Below, in pieces: positions 25,231 through 36,500 of a DNA stretch of 46,439 bases. Position numbers and translations under genes: made by a program. The stretch comes from Mycobacterium simiae (lineage in GTDB: Bacteria > Actinomycetota > Actinomycetes > Mycobacteriales > Mycobacteriaceae): the NCBI RefSeq assembly GCF_008370645.1, contig NZ_VTZN01000021.1, positions 1 through 46,439 of the forward strand. The letters run 5' to 3'. The notes below the pieces were generated by a model. That model worked only from the letters and a program-made list of their open reading frames with translations, ran no database searches and had not been told where the DNA came from. Every line of letters begins with the position of its first letter. Position 1 is the first letter of the stretch.

Positions 25231-27339
25231 CTAGTGGAACAAGCCTGACTCTTGGTTTTGCGCATTGAACAACCCGGATACCTGATTGCCCAGGTTCGCA
25301 AAGCCCGAGTTGAACGTGTCAACAACTCCTTCCGTGATGGTGCCCGCGTTGAAGAAGCCGGAAATGTACTGTCCTGTGCTGTTGACGAATCCGGACATAT
25401 GGGCCGGGCCGGTGTAGGTGGGGCCGGTGTTTCGGAAGCCTGAGCTATAGGCCCCCGAGTTGAGGAAACCAGAACCGAAGTTGCCATGATTCTCAAAGCC
25501 CGAGGAGCCAATGGTGCCCTGGATGACTTGGCCCCCGATGATAGTGGTGATGTTGTCGGCAGAATCGATGCCGGAGTTATTGAGGCCTTGGTTGGCGAAA
25601 CCCGATTGATTGACTCCGCCACGGCCAAAGGCTCCATCGGCGGCGTTGGAGAAGCCTGAGTTCAATACGTGTTGATCGAAGGGGCTGACCGGACCGGTGT
25701 TCAGGTTGCCCGCGTTCAGAATGCCGGTATTGACACCGCCGGAGTTTCCGTAGCCGGTGTTGATGTCGCCCGAGTTGAAGTCACCCGTGTTGGTGCTGCC
25801 GCCGTTGAAGCTGCCGAAATTCGCGGTACCCGAGTCGAAGAACCCGGTGTTGGTGGCGCCGGAGTTGAACAGGCCGGTGTTGGTAGCGCCCGAGTTGAAC
25901 AGGCCGGTGTTGGTGGCGCCGGAGTTGAACAGGCCGGTGTTGGTGATGCCCGAGTTGAAGAAGCCGGTGCTGAAGCTTCCAGAGTTCGCTACGCCCGTGT
26001 TGAGAAAACCGGAGTTTCCGACGCCGGTGTTCCACACGCCCGAAGTGCCAAATTGTAGGCTCAGTGGCCCGACGCCCTGACCCGAGTTCGCGATTCCCCA
26101 GTTGCCGTCGCCGGAGTTGAAGAAGCCGATATTATCGTTGCCAGAATTGAAGAGCCCGATATTTCCGGTGCCGCTATTGAGCCCGTTGAAGTTTATGCCG
26201 ATTTGATTGTTACCGGACAGCCCGAAGCCGATGTTGTTGTTTCCCTTGTTTCCAAAGCCGATGTTGGTGTTGCCATGATTGCCGGAGCCAAGGTTAGCGA
26301 CGCCGAGGTTGCCGCTGCCGACGTTGTTAGAGCCCGTGTTTCCGCTACCGAAGTTGGTGTTGCCGGTGTTCCCGAGGCCCAGATTGGCGCTGCCGGTGTT
26401 CCCGCTGCCCAGGTTGCTGTTGCCGGTATTGCCGGAGCCGAAGTTTTCGCTGCCCGCGTTCCCGCTGCCCAGGTTGAGGTGCCCGTGGTTGCCTAAGCCA
26501 ACGTTGGCATTGCCGGTGTTTCCGCTCCCCAGGTTGGTGTTGCCGTAGTTGCCGCTGCCCAGGTTGTAATCACCGATATTGCCGCTGCCCAGGTTGAACC
26601 TAGCCAGGAGTTGGGCCCCGGCGTCTCCCCTTCCCGACGCTCCGTTTCCGCTGCCGAGGTTGAGCAGGCCGAAGTTGCCGTTGCCCAGGTTGTAGCTGCC
26701 GGTGTTACCGCTGCCCAGGTTCAGTAAGCCGATGTTGCCGAGGCCCAGGTTGAAGGCGCCGAGGTTGCCGGGGGTCAGGTTAATGGTGCCCCCGATGTAC
26801 GGGACGTTGATATACAGGCCTCGCGGCGTCAGGTCGAACGGAGACAACGACGCGGCCGCTGCCGACGCGCCCGCGTAATAGTTCGACATTGCGGCCACAT
26901 CCTGGGCCCACATCTGTTCGTAGTTGGCTTCGGAAGCGGCAATCGCCGGTGCATTCTGACCGAACACATTCGAGAGCACCAACGACATCAGCTCGGAGCG
27001 ATTGGCCGCCACCAACGCCGGATGCACCGTAGCTGCGCGCGCCACGTCGAACACGGCCACGACCGCGTTGGCTTGGCTCGACGTCCGCCCAGCCTGTGCC
27101 GCTGCAGCGTTCAGCCAAGCAGCGTAGATCGCCGCGGCGCCCGTCATCGCCCGCGCCGCCGGTCCCTGCCAGAACTGGGCCACCAGCTCCGACGTCGCCG
27201 AAGAAAAGCCGGCGGCCGCCGACTCGAGTTCGCTGGCCAACCCGTTCCAAGCTTCCGCGGCCGCCACCATCGGCCCTGAGCCCGCGCCGGCGAACATCAA
27301 CCCCGAGTTGACCTCTGGCGGCAATACCGAGAAATGCAC
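25231..27339 (-). CDS. PPE-MPTR family protein
   Basis: 702 residues. The start is placed at a GTG at 27337-27339, giving [20 protein letters not shown], with AAGGG 7 bases upstream; the longer ATG start at 27360 adds 7 residues of no family character. The PPE domain (about 1-180) has [11 protein letters not shown] and [23 protein letters not shown]. From about residue 190 to near the C-terminus runs the major polymorphic tandem repeat array of NxGxGNxG pentapeptide type ([18 protein letters not shown] and so on), forming a beta-helix-like fold. It is exported by type VII secretion, probably ESX-5. A tandem 30-bp block lies inside the array. The PE_PGRS relic downstream is not a typical PE partner. 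Confidence 0.93.
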   Translation of the reverse strand: MHFSVLPPEVNSGLMFAGAGSGPMVAAAEAWNGLASELESAAAGFSSATSELVAQFWQGPAARAMTGAAAIYAAWLNAAAAQAGRTSSQANAVVAVFDVARAATVHPALVAANRSELMSLVLSNVFGQNAPAIAASEANYEQMWAQDVAAMSNYYAGASAAAASLSPFDLTPRGLYINVPYIGGTINLTPGNLGAFNLGLGNIGLLNLGSGNTGSYNLGNGNFGLLNLGSGNGASGRGDAGAQLLARFNLGSGNIGDYNLGSGNYGNTNLGSGNTGNANVGLGNHGHLNLGSGNAGSENFGSGNTGNSNLGSGNTGSANLGLGNTGNTNFGSGNTGSNNVGSGNLGVANLGSGNHGNTNIGFGNKGNNNIGFGLSGNNQIGINFNGLNSGTGNIGLFNSGNDNIGFFNSGDGNWGIANSGQGVGPLSLQFGTSGVWNTGVGNSGFLNTGVANSGSFSTGFFNSGITNTGLFNSGATNTGLFNSGATNTGLFNSGATNTGFFDSGTANFGSFNGGSTNTGDFNSGDINTGYGNSGGVNTGILNAGNLNTGPVSPFDQHVLNSGFSNAADGAFGRGGVNQSGFANQGLNNSGIDSADNITTIIGGQVIQGTIGSSGFENHGNFGSGFLNSGAYSSGFRNTGPTYTGPAHMSGFVNSTGQYISGFFNAGTITEGVVDTFNSGFANLGNQVSGLFNAQNQESGLFH
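25831..25980 (-). repeat. Five tandem 30-bp repeats in the MPTR array
   Basis: Five consecutive 30-bp units start at 25831, 25861, 25891, 25921 and 25951. The central three are almost identical, differing at a few positions such as GTAGCG/GTGGCG. They encode [10 protein letters not shown] units of the PPE-MPTR protein. Near-identity at the DNA level suggests recent slippage, so copy number may vary between strains. Confidence 0.88.
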
Positions 27340-27567
27340 TAGAGCCCTTCCGTTCACCACGCGTTACGACCGAAGCGAGACGTACTTGCCGGCGAGATCG
27401 CCGATGTGCTGCAGCGCTCTTCCGGTCGCGAAGCCACATTATGCCTCCCCAAAATAGGCGTCTAGCAGAAGATTAAGAACAGATTCTTGCTTGATGCGAA
27501 ACTTTGCACTTGCGGACCGTGGCATCATCGGACGTCGTAGACGCAGTTTCGAGCAAGAGGGGCAGCG

Positions 27568-28956
27568 ATGGCGACGTACACCCGCTCCACTGTCTGGACC
27601 GGCGAAGAACATCCACGACACCGCGTGCAGGCCACCACACTGACCGTTGCCGACGGTGGACGATTTCGGGTGACGCGAGTCGGTGACGGCCACGGGGTGC
27701 CAGTGGTGATGGTTCCGGGCATGTTCGACAACCGCCGGCTCTACTTGTGGGCCGACGGCGGTGGGTTGGCGGTAATGTTGGCGGACAACGGGTTTGACGC
27801 ATGGATTGTCGAGCGGCGCGGAACCGGTGGTATTACGGCAGCAGCGGGGACTCGGGCGGGCTGGGAGCAGCTGGTTTACGTCGACATGCCGGCTGTGCAG
27901 GAGCTGGTGGCGGCAGCCAACGACCGCCCAGCGTTTTGGATAGGTCATTCCTTCGGCGGTGTAGCGCTCGCCCGCGCGGTCGCCGAGACGATGCAGCAAA
28001 CTCAGCTCGCGGGGCTTGTGTTGTTCAACGCGGCCATCGATATCCCGCTGCTGGCCAACCCGATCGTCGCCGCGACAGTGCGAGGGCGCATCTGGGGAGG
28101 TTCTTTCCCGGCGCGGCGGTTGCGGCTGGGGCCGGAAAACGAACCGGTCGCCGCCCTTCAGGATGCGATTTGCTGGGGACGAGCGGAGCGGAGCTGGGGC
28201 GAGTTATCGGAATCGCTGAGCATGGTCGATTTACCGGTGCTCGCATTCACCGCTCCGCGGGACGTGATTGCTCCGCCCAGCCGTTGTGATCGGCTCGCCA
28301 ATTTGTTTGCCAGCACCGACCGGCGGGTGCAATCGGCCGGGCGCCGCCAAGGATTTGGCCGCAACCACACGCATGAAAGCACACTGCTGCACCCCGCCGC
28401 CGCCGCCGATGTGTTTCCGTTTCTCCAAGACTGGCTGACCACACGCACCGGTGAATTCCCGTCGGTAAACACCGATACACTCGACTCGACACGTCGTCAT
28501 CGACTTGACTACACCGTCGAATTCGATGCACCGGCCGTTCGGGTCTTTGAAGTCCTCAGTCGCAAATGGTCGACGTTGTGGCCGGTACGCCAACGGCGAG
28601 TGCGCGACGGCCTGGACCGCTGCGAACCCGACGGCCTGCGCTCAGTCAGAGCGCAGCGCGTGCTTGGACTCTGGCCAATCCAAGAAGAGATCGTCGGCTA
28701 CCGACCGTGCCGGTTGATCGAATACCGCGTCGTCCGCGGACCCGTCCGCAATCACATCGGTCGCATCGAACTCGTTGACCGCCCCGATGGCGGTACCCGC
28801 CTGCACTACCGCATCGACTTCGATACCCCACCATGGCTGCCCGGGTACCTGGTGGCCGCTGCCATCGACAGGACCTGGCGACGCTGGAGCCTGCTCCGCC
28901 TGCACCGGGCGGTAGCTCACAACACGCAGCTTCGCGGTACAGGTATGGGAAAATGA
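27568..28956 (+). CDS. Alpha/beta-hydrolase fused to an SRPBCC domain
   Basis: 462 residues. The N-terminal alpha/beta-hydrolase (about 25-300) has VVMVPGMFDNRRLYLWAD at the oxyanion region, the nucleophile S128 in WIGHSFGGVALAR, the acid in AFTAPRDVIAPP, and a histidine in GRNHTHESTLLH. The C-terminal part (about 310-455) has the SRPBCC/START-like pattern: YTVEFDAPAVRVFEVLS, then EEIVGYRPCRLIEYRVV, TRLHYRIDFDTPPW and a long last helix. Such domains bind hydrophobic ligands. A lipase or esterase with its own lipid-binding module is the natural inference. GAGGGG precedes the ATG. The YceI gene follows after 48 bp on the same strand, so the two may be cotranscribed. Confidence 0.85.
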   Translation: MATYTRSTVWTGEEHPRHRVQATTLTVADGGRFRVTRVGDGHGVPVVMVPGMFDNRRLYLWADGGGLAVMLADNGFDAWIVERRGTGGITAAAGTRAGWEQLVYVDMPAVQELVAAANDRPAFWIGHSFGGVALARAVAETMQQTQLAGLVLFNAAIDIPLLANPIVAATVRGRIWGGSFPARRLRLGPENEPVAALQDAICWGRAERSWGELSESLSMVDLPVLAFTAPRDVIAPPSRCDRLANLFASTDRRVQSAGRRQGFGRNHTHESTLLHPAAAADVFPFLQDWLTTRTGEFPSVNTDTLDSTRRHRLDYTVEFDAPAVRVFEVLSRKWSTLWPVRQRRVRDGLDRCEPDGLRSVRAQRVLGLWPIQEEIVGYRPCRLIEYRVVRGPVRNHIGRIELVDRPDGGTRLHYRIDFDTPPWLPGYLVAAAIDRTWRRWSLLRLHRAVAHNTQLRGTGMGK

Positions 28957-29004
28957 TCAAGCAATACGCGGGGGGCTGCTCGGTCAAGTAGACAGTAAGG
29001 CACG

Positions 29005-29538
29005 ATGACGACGCTCGAAACGCTGCTCAACGATCCCGATGCCGTCGGGGCATGGACGGTCGCTCCAGATCACTCGGCCGTCCGCTTCACGATTAAGAAC
29101 ATGTGGGGCTTGTTCGCCGTCAAAGGCAAATTCACCGAGTTCAGCGGCCGCGGCGAGCTGTCCGACGACGGCGCGGTGTCCGGGCATTTGGAAATCGACG
29201 TCGCATCCTTGCGCACCGGCGTAGGCCCGCGCGACAAGCACCTGCTGTCCGCTGACTTCTTTGACGCCGACCGCTGCCCCGAAATCCGGGTGGTGGTGAC
29301 CGCACTGCATCCGCTCAAAGGCAGACACGCGGAGCTGCGGGCGAACTTCACCATCAAAAGCATCACCGACCCGGTGCCAATGCGTGTCGCCGTGACCGAC
29401 TTCGAAGACGGCTCGGTGCGGATATCCGGTGAAGCCGAAATCGACCGCACTCAATTCGGGCTGGGCTGGAACAAGCTGGGCATCATCGCTGCAACGGCGA
29501 CCGCGTCGGCAGAGCTCGTTTTCGTGAAGGCGTCCTAG
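29005..29538 (+). CDS. YceI-family lipid-binding-like protein
   Basis: 177 residues with the YceI lipocalin-like fold. Marker segments are WTVAPDHSAVRFTIKNMWGLFAVKGKFTEFSG, IDVASLRTGVGPRDKHLLSADFFDADRCPEI and INRTQFGLGW-like DRTQFGLGWN. No signal peptide is present, so it should be cytosolic. YceI proteins bind long isoprenoid or fatty acyl chains. It lies 48 bp after the hydrolase/SRPBCC fusion, so both may handle hydrophobic ligands. A strong hairpin follows 3 bases after its stop. Confidence 0.92.
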   Translation: MTTLETLLNDPDAVGAWTVAPDHSAVRFTIKNMWGLFAVKGKFTEFSGRGELSDDGAVSGHLEIDVASLRTGVGPRDKHLLSADFFDADRCPEIRVVVTALHPLKGRHAELRANFTIKSITDPVPMRVAVTDFEDGSVRISGEAEIDRTQFGLGWNKLGIIAATATASAELVFVKAS

Positions 29539-29540
29539 CT

Positions 29541-29555
29541 TGGGGCTAGGCCCCA
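29541..29555 (+). terminator. GC-rich hairpin after the YceI gene
   Basis: TGGGGC-TAG-GCCCCA forms a 6-bp stem with a 3-base loop three bases after the YceI stop. There is no U-run, but mycobacterial terminators often lack one. It may also act on the convergent NRPS transcript, whose stop lies at 29719. Confidence 0.55.
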
Positions 29556-29718
29556 GAAAGCCGCCCAACCCAGCGACCACGGGTCCAGTCAAGCACACCA
29601 CATCACCAAACAGTCAGTGCCACAGGCTAACCCGAGGTCGACTCGCCCCCCAAGGCAACTGGCATGCAAAATCGAGGCTAAAGCAGCCGGTTATCGGCTG
29701 GCCGGATACAGTTTGGCC

Positions 29719-32700
29719 TCATCGAGCCGATAGAAAGGTTCCGAGTTGTTCTCCATACACACTTAGAGATTCAGCCGTCAGCATGTCAGCATGTGCGCAA
29801 TCGACCGAGCACTCGGTGATTTCGCCGTTGACGTACGGACGCCAGCTCTGCCGAAGGGGTGAATCGCATTCACTCACGCTGCGTGCGGCCGAAAATATGA
29901 CTACCCCGCCGTTGAATACGCCGGGTGTACGTTCTTGTAGACACAAATCGCGGTTGGCGTTCATGTTTTTCATTAGTGCCCCAACCAGCCGCCTGGACGG
30001 GAGTACAACGTCTCCCGCACGCCCACTGGATCGCGAGATCTCTTCCAGGACTTCACGTTCAACGAGCTCATCATCGTGCTCCAGCGCGCTGCCGTTGAGG
30101 CGAGGAGCAGAGTCAAGGAGGATCAAGCGCGGGACCGACCCTCCTCGCCGCTGAAGTTCGACGGCCACCTCATGGGCCACGAGTCCACCAAAAGACCAAC
30201 CGAGGAGGTGGTACGGACCGGAAGGACGAAATGCTTGGATCCGGTCGGCATAATTTTTCGCCATGTCGGAAATTGATTGAGGTTCAACTTCTCCATACTG
30301 CGCGACTTGCTGGATGCCGATGATCGGGCACTGCAAATACTGGGCCAATCCCCGATACGACCAGCTAACGCCACCGCCGGGATGAATGCAGAACAACGGC
30401 GCACCGGTGCCCTCGTTCAGGGTTTCAAGTGGGAAGAGTTCGTCGACTGGCCCCCCGTATTCGCCCAGTCGACGGCTCATGCCTCCCACCGTTGAGTCCG
30501 CGAAGAGCATGCGTACCGAAAGATCGGTATCGAATTTGGTGTTGACCGCGGCGATCACCCGCATCGCTGATAGCGAATCCCCACCCAAATCGAAAAACGA
30601 GTCGTCGACCCCAACGCGTTCTAAGCCCAATACCTGGGCATAGATGTCGGCCATTATCTCCTCGGTCGGGGTGGATGGGGCCCGGTACCGACCGGTGTCG
30701 GAGTACTCCGGGGCCGGCAAGGACCGAGCGTCAAGTTTGCCATTGCCTGTCAGTGGCAACGCCGGCAACGCGGTCACCGCGGAAGGAACCATGTACGCCG
30801 GAAGCCGCTCGGTCAACGCCGCGCGCAACTGGACCGGATCTGCAGTTCCGGTCACGTAACCGACCAAGCGCTTTTGCCCGGGGAGGTCCTCTCGGACAAC
30901 CACCACCGCCTGGTCAACCCCGGTGAATTCGGCCAGGGCTGCCCGAATTTCGCCGAGTTCGACCCGGTACCCGCGGATTTTCACCTGCTCATCGGCACGC
31001 CCCAGGTACTGCAGTTGACCGTCAGCACCCCAACGCGCCAGGTCCCCGGTGCGATACAACCGAGTGCCGATCCCGCCGAATGGATTAGCCACAAACCGCG
31101 ACCCGGTTAAGCCCGCCCGGCGCCAGTATCCGCAGCCGACCCCGGCACCAGCCACATACAGCTCCCCGGCCACACCAACCGGCACGGGACGTAACCATTG
31201 ATCCAACACAACCAACGCCGCCCCCGATACCGGCGAACCGATCGGCGCATCTCCTGAACCTGCCGTCAACGGCGCACTCACCGTCACACACATTGCGGTT
31301 TCCGTTGGGCCGTAGGCATTTATCATCTTGCGCCCAGGCGCCCATCGCCGTACCAGCTCAGCCGGGCATGTCTCACCTACCACTACCAACGTCGGAGTCG
31401 CCAACTCCTGCGGGGACAACTCCCCCAGTGCCGATGGTGTCTGCGTGAGCACGTCAACGTGTTGGGACTGCAGCAGGGCATGAAACGCCTCAGCCGAGCA
31501 CACGACGGCCTCGGGTACCACTACCAGCCGCCCTCCGTGGAGCAACGCACCCCACATCTCCCACACCGAGACGTCGAACGCATACGAATGACACTGCGTC
31601 CACACCTGCCCAGCCCTCGGTACTATGCCCGCGTCCAGGGATGCAAACAGCTGGATGACATTGCGGTGGGTGATTCCCACGCCCTTGGGGACACCCGTGG
31701 TGCCCGAGGTGTAGATGATGTAAGCGAGGTCGTCAGGGGTCGGCGATGGCAAGCTGTCGCAGGGATAACTCGAAATCCGGGGATCTTCGGCGTCGATGAC
31801 AACAACATCATGGCCGTCCAACCGGTCGCGCAGCGTTGCGGAGGCAATCGCGATCACCGGCGCGGCATCCGCGATCATGAAAGCAATGCGGGTATCGGGG
31901 TGGTTGGGATCAATAGGCAGGTAGGCGGCCCCGGATTTGAGTACGGCCAGAATCGATGCGATGGCCTGGATGGAAGGCTCCAGCAGCACTGCCACCACAT
32001 CGCCGGGGCCCACACGATTGTCGGTCAACAGCCGCGCCAACTGATTAGCCGCCGCATCAAGTTCACGGTAGGTAAAGGAACACTGCCCGCACACCACGGC
32101 GACCGTCTCGGGGGTCCGCACAGCCTGGCCAGCAAACAACTCCGGAATCGACGCCGCGGTGGACACCGGGCGGGTCAACACCGCTCGGTTGCCGATCGCG
32201 TCTAGGTGAGCGCGCTCGGCATCATCGAGCACATCGATTGATGACAAGCGCTGGTGGGGATCGGTGGTCATCGCCTCCAACATCCGCTCGATCCGCTCGA
32301 TGAGAGTCCGGATAGTAGCGGGGTCGTAGACATCGGTGCGAAACTTGACGTCGCCCGCGATCCCGGCAGGTCTACCGGTGTCGGTGAAGCGTTCGGCTAC
32401 GGAAAGTACCAGGTCCATCGGGGAACTCTGGGTGTCGATAGGTATGGGCGTGACTTCTAGATCGCCTATCGCCGGCTCCGCGGCGGCGTTGTTTTGCCAG
32501 GCCAACACCACCTGGACCAACGGGTGATGGCTGAGGCTTCGGACGGGGTTGAGCCGATCCACCAGCACCTCAAACGGAACTTCTTGATGCTCGTAGGCCG
32601 CTAAGCTGCCCGAGCGTACCTGGGCTAGCAGTTCGCTGACGGTGGAATCACCGGCCAGAGCGACGCGCAACACCAGGGTGTTGACGAACATGCCCACCAA

Positions 32701-33582
32701 GTCGTCGAGGGCGTGGTCAGCGCGGCCGGCTACCGCGATGCCGATTGGCACATCGTCGGTGGCGCACAACTGGGCCAGCAGTGCGGCCAACGCGGCCTGG
32801 ATCACCATGAAGCTGGTCGCATTGTGTTCCCGAGCCAGCCGGGCCACCCGCTGCTGCAACCCCGCCGACCACTCCACACCCACGCTGGCGCCGCGGTGAT
32901 CAGCCACTGGCGGATAGCGACGATCAGTGGGCAACGACAACCGTTCGGGTAACCCTGCTAGCGCACGTTCCCAATAGGCCAACTGGGCAGCGATACCGCT
33001 GTGGGGATCCTCCAGCTCACCCAGGCGCTCGCGCTGCCACAACGTGTAATCGACATACTGCACCGCCAACGGCGCCCAACCCGGCGCCTGTCCCGCACAC
33101 CGGCTGGCGTAGGCCACCCCCAGATCGGCCATCAACGGCCGCAGCGACCAACCATCCGCGGCAATATGGTGCACCACGAGCACCAGCACATGCTCGTCGT
33201 CGGCCACCGCGAAAAGCATTGCCCGCAAAGGGATCTCGACCGCCAAATCAAACGCATAACCGGCGACGTCGTCAACGGCCGCACGCACCCCTTCCGCGTT
33301 GCACCCCGTGGCGTCAATGACCTGCCACCCGAAATCAGCCTGGTCAGCGGCCAGCACCACTTGTTGCGGTACCCCCTCGGCGGCGACGAACACCGTCCGC
33401 AGGCTCTCATGACGGGCCACCACATCGGCCAACGCCGCCTGCAACGCCTGCCCATCAAGCTCGCCGGCGAGCCGCAGCGCCACCGCAATGTTGTAAACCG
33501 GTGAGGGCCCCTCGAATTGATCGAAAAACCACAACCGGCGCTGCGCAAACGACAACGGAATTACCGCGGGCCGCACCCACGG
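29719..33582 (-). other. NRPS module 4 and thioesterase: C-A-T-TE
   Basis: Residues about 4030-5316. C4 is nearly identical to C3. The A4 pocket reads D-V-W-T-V-V-A-M-C-K, close to phenylalanine-type DAWTIAAICK at seven of ten positions, so an aromatic or bulky hydrophobic residue is suggested. T4 ([12 protein letters not shown]) is followed by the thioesterase: [38 protein letters not shown] and a C-terminal histidine. It releases the product as acid or macrocycle. Confidence 0.85.
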
Positions 33583-36500
33583 GCGCAACGCCACCGGGGT
33601 CTGCCCTTGGCTATGTGCGGCAAGCCAATCGGCCAACTGGCATACGGTGGGTGCTTCGAATACGGCCCGCAGCGGAACCTCATTTTGCAGTTCGGCTTGT
33701 ATCCGTGCCACCAACCGGGTCGCCGACAATGAATGCCCGCCCAGGTCAAAAAATCCGTCATCAATCCCGACCCGGTTCAGCCCCAAAACCTCGGCGAACA
33801 ACGCGGCCAACATCTGTTCCTGCTGATCACGCGGTGCCCGATGCGCCGTCCCACTGGCAAAGTCCGGAGCCGGCAACGCCTGCCGATCGAGTTTGCCGTT
33901 CGGGGTCAGCGGCAACGCCTCGACGATCATGATCGCCGCAGGGACCATATACCCCGGCAACTGGGTTGCCGTATACCGGCGCAGCTCCGCGGCCCGGTCT
34001 AGTGACGACGGGTCGTTGACATAGTCGCCTAGGTGCCTCGGTGCGGTGGCTGGCAGATACAAGTCGGACAGTGCCGCAGACGGTTCGTTACTGGGTGAGT
34101 CGCCAACTCGGGTGAATATGAGATCGATCAGACCGGCGACGGGCGACAGAGTCACCGCGACGGCGTATCCCAGTTTCTTCCCGAGCAAAACACACTGGTG
34201 CGGCAGCACCGCGTCACTGGTGGGCGTGGCGACACACCGTTGCGCGGCCCGGACCCGCTCGCTGGCCGCGGCCAAGGCCTGTGCCATCGCCACATCCGGC
34301 CCTATCCCGCTGTGCGGCACTCCGGTCACCCGCAACCCGCCGGGTGGCTGCTGGGACTGTAGATACTCGCCTAACGCGGTCAGACTTGCGAACCGCTCCC
34401 ACGGTTGGGCTGGGAGGTCAGCTAGCGAGCGCACGACTACCGGTGTTTTGCGTAACACCACCTCGTATCGGTAGCCGCTGAGTTCGTTGACTGACTCCAT
34501 CTGTTTTAGCTGCACGTCAACGGCCGCAATGTCGGGAAGATGCTGCGGCAGGGCGACAAAGAATTCCGGCGCCAACAACAGTTCTTGCTCGGCGACCATC
34601 TCGCGAAGCACCCGCTCATGCGTTAGCGCGAGGGCCTGTTCGCCATCAGCGCCATCAGCGCACAGCATTCCGGTGGTGAACGCTTCCAACAGCGTCAGGT
34701 TGCGGACATCACCGATAAGAATGGCCCCGCCCGGCGCCAGTAGCCGCATCGCCAGCTGCAGGACATCAAGCAGATACCTGGCGCTCGGAAAGTACTGGAC
34801 CACCGAGTTGAGTACCACCGCATCGAAATGACCCACCGGCAACCCGTCGGCAACGTGTGCTGGCTGCACCCGCAACTGCACCTTGTTGGACCACGGCACC
34901 GAGGCCAGTGCCGCTTGCAGTGACTGGATCGTCGTCGCGGAGAAGTCGGTGCCCCAGTACTCGACGCAGTCGGGGGCCAGCCGGGCAAGTAACAGTCCGC
35001 TACCAACACCAATCTCCAAGATCCGCGCGGCGCGCAGCCCGCGAATGCGGTTCACCACCGCCGCCCGCCATTCCTGCATTTGCTCCAAAGGAATCGGCGC
35101 CCCGGAGTAACTGCTGTTCCAACCCCGGAAGTCCTCGCCCAGCTGGCTCGGCGCCTCATCCGTCAACCCCGAGGAATCTTCGCCGCTGTACAGCCGCCGC
35201 CACTGCTCCACCAGCTCCGCTTCCCGGCCCGGTTCCCTGGTCAGCGTCGCCTGCCTATCAAGCACGACGTAACCCACCAAATGCTGCTCGCTCGCGCCGG
35301 CGAAGGTGCGAGCGGTGACTACCGCTTGGGCTACCCGAGGATGGCTCGCCAGCACCGCCTCGACCTCGCCACATTCGATCCGATATCCGCGGATCTTGAC
35401 TTGTTCGTCGGCGCGGCCCACGTAGTGGAGCTGTCCATCGCCACGCCACAGCACCACGTCTCCGGTCCGGTACATGCGCATACCGGGCGCTTCCGCGCCA
35501 CCGAACGGGCAGGCCAGAAACCTGGATGCGGTCAGGGCTGGTCGGCGCCAATAGCCGGCGCCGACTCCGGTACCAGCCACGTACAACTCTCCGGGCACGC
35601 CGACTGGCACCGGCCGCAACCAGCGATCGAGCACAAACAAGCCTGCTCCGGGAAGCGGGGTGCCAATTGGCGGTACTCCTGAACCGGCGACCAACGGTGC
35701 ACTCATGGTCGCGTTGACCGTCGTCTCGGTGGGGCCGTAAGTGTTGATCATGACCCGGCCTGGCGCCCACTGATCTATCAGTTCTGCCGGACAGGCCTCC
35801 GCTCCGACCACCAGCGTCAGCGCCTCCAAACCTTGCGGCGACAACGCCCGGAGAGCCGACGGGGTCTGACTTAACACGTCGACCTTTTCGGCCACCAGCA
35901 ACGCATGCAGATCCTCCGGCGAGCGCGCAACCGGTTCAGTTACCACCACCAGCCGCCCGCCGTGTAACAGCGCGCCCCAGATTTCCTCGACAGAAGCATC
36001 GAAGGCATAGGAATGCCATTGCGCCCATACACCCGCTACCGGCACATGCGTGCTCAGGTTCCCCGTGAATTGGGTGACGTTGTGGTGGGTGACGGCTACG
36101 CCCTTGGGGACGCCGGTGGTTCCCGAGGTGTAGATCAGGTAGGCGATATTCTCTGCAGCGGGTATGGGCAATTCGGTTGCCGGATAGTCCTGAGTGGCGG
36201 GATCGTCGATATCGATTACCCGCAGTTCGTGCTCGGCGAGCCGGTCGCGAAGGGCGGCGGTGGTGGTGATCGCCGCCGCCGGCGCGGTATCGCGGAGCAT
36301 GAATGCGATCCGTGTGTCGGGATACGCCGGGTCGATTGGCACATACGCGGCGCCGGTCTTGAGCACCGCCAGCAGTGCGATGATGGCTTGCCCGGACCGT
36401 TCAAACAACAACGCCACGGCATGACCAGGTCCCACACCCACACCGACCAATCGATGCGCGAGGCGGTTGGCCGCCTCGTCGAGCTCTCGATAGGTCCACG

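Noticed and set aside
25669..26548. Rightward repetitive frames (valine/proline-rich repeats)
   Set aside because: Antisense translations of the MPTR repeat array; periodicity comes from the PPE gene.
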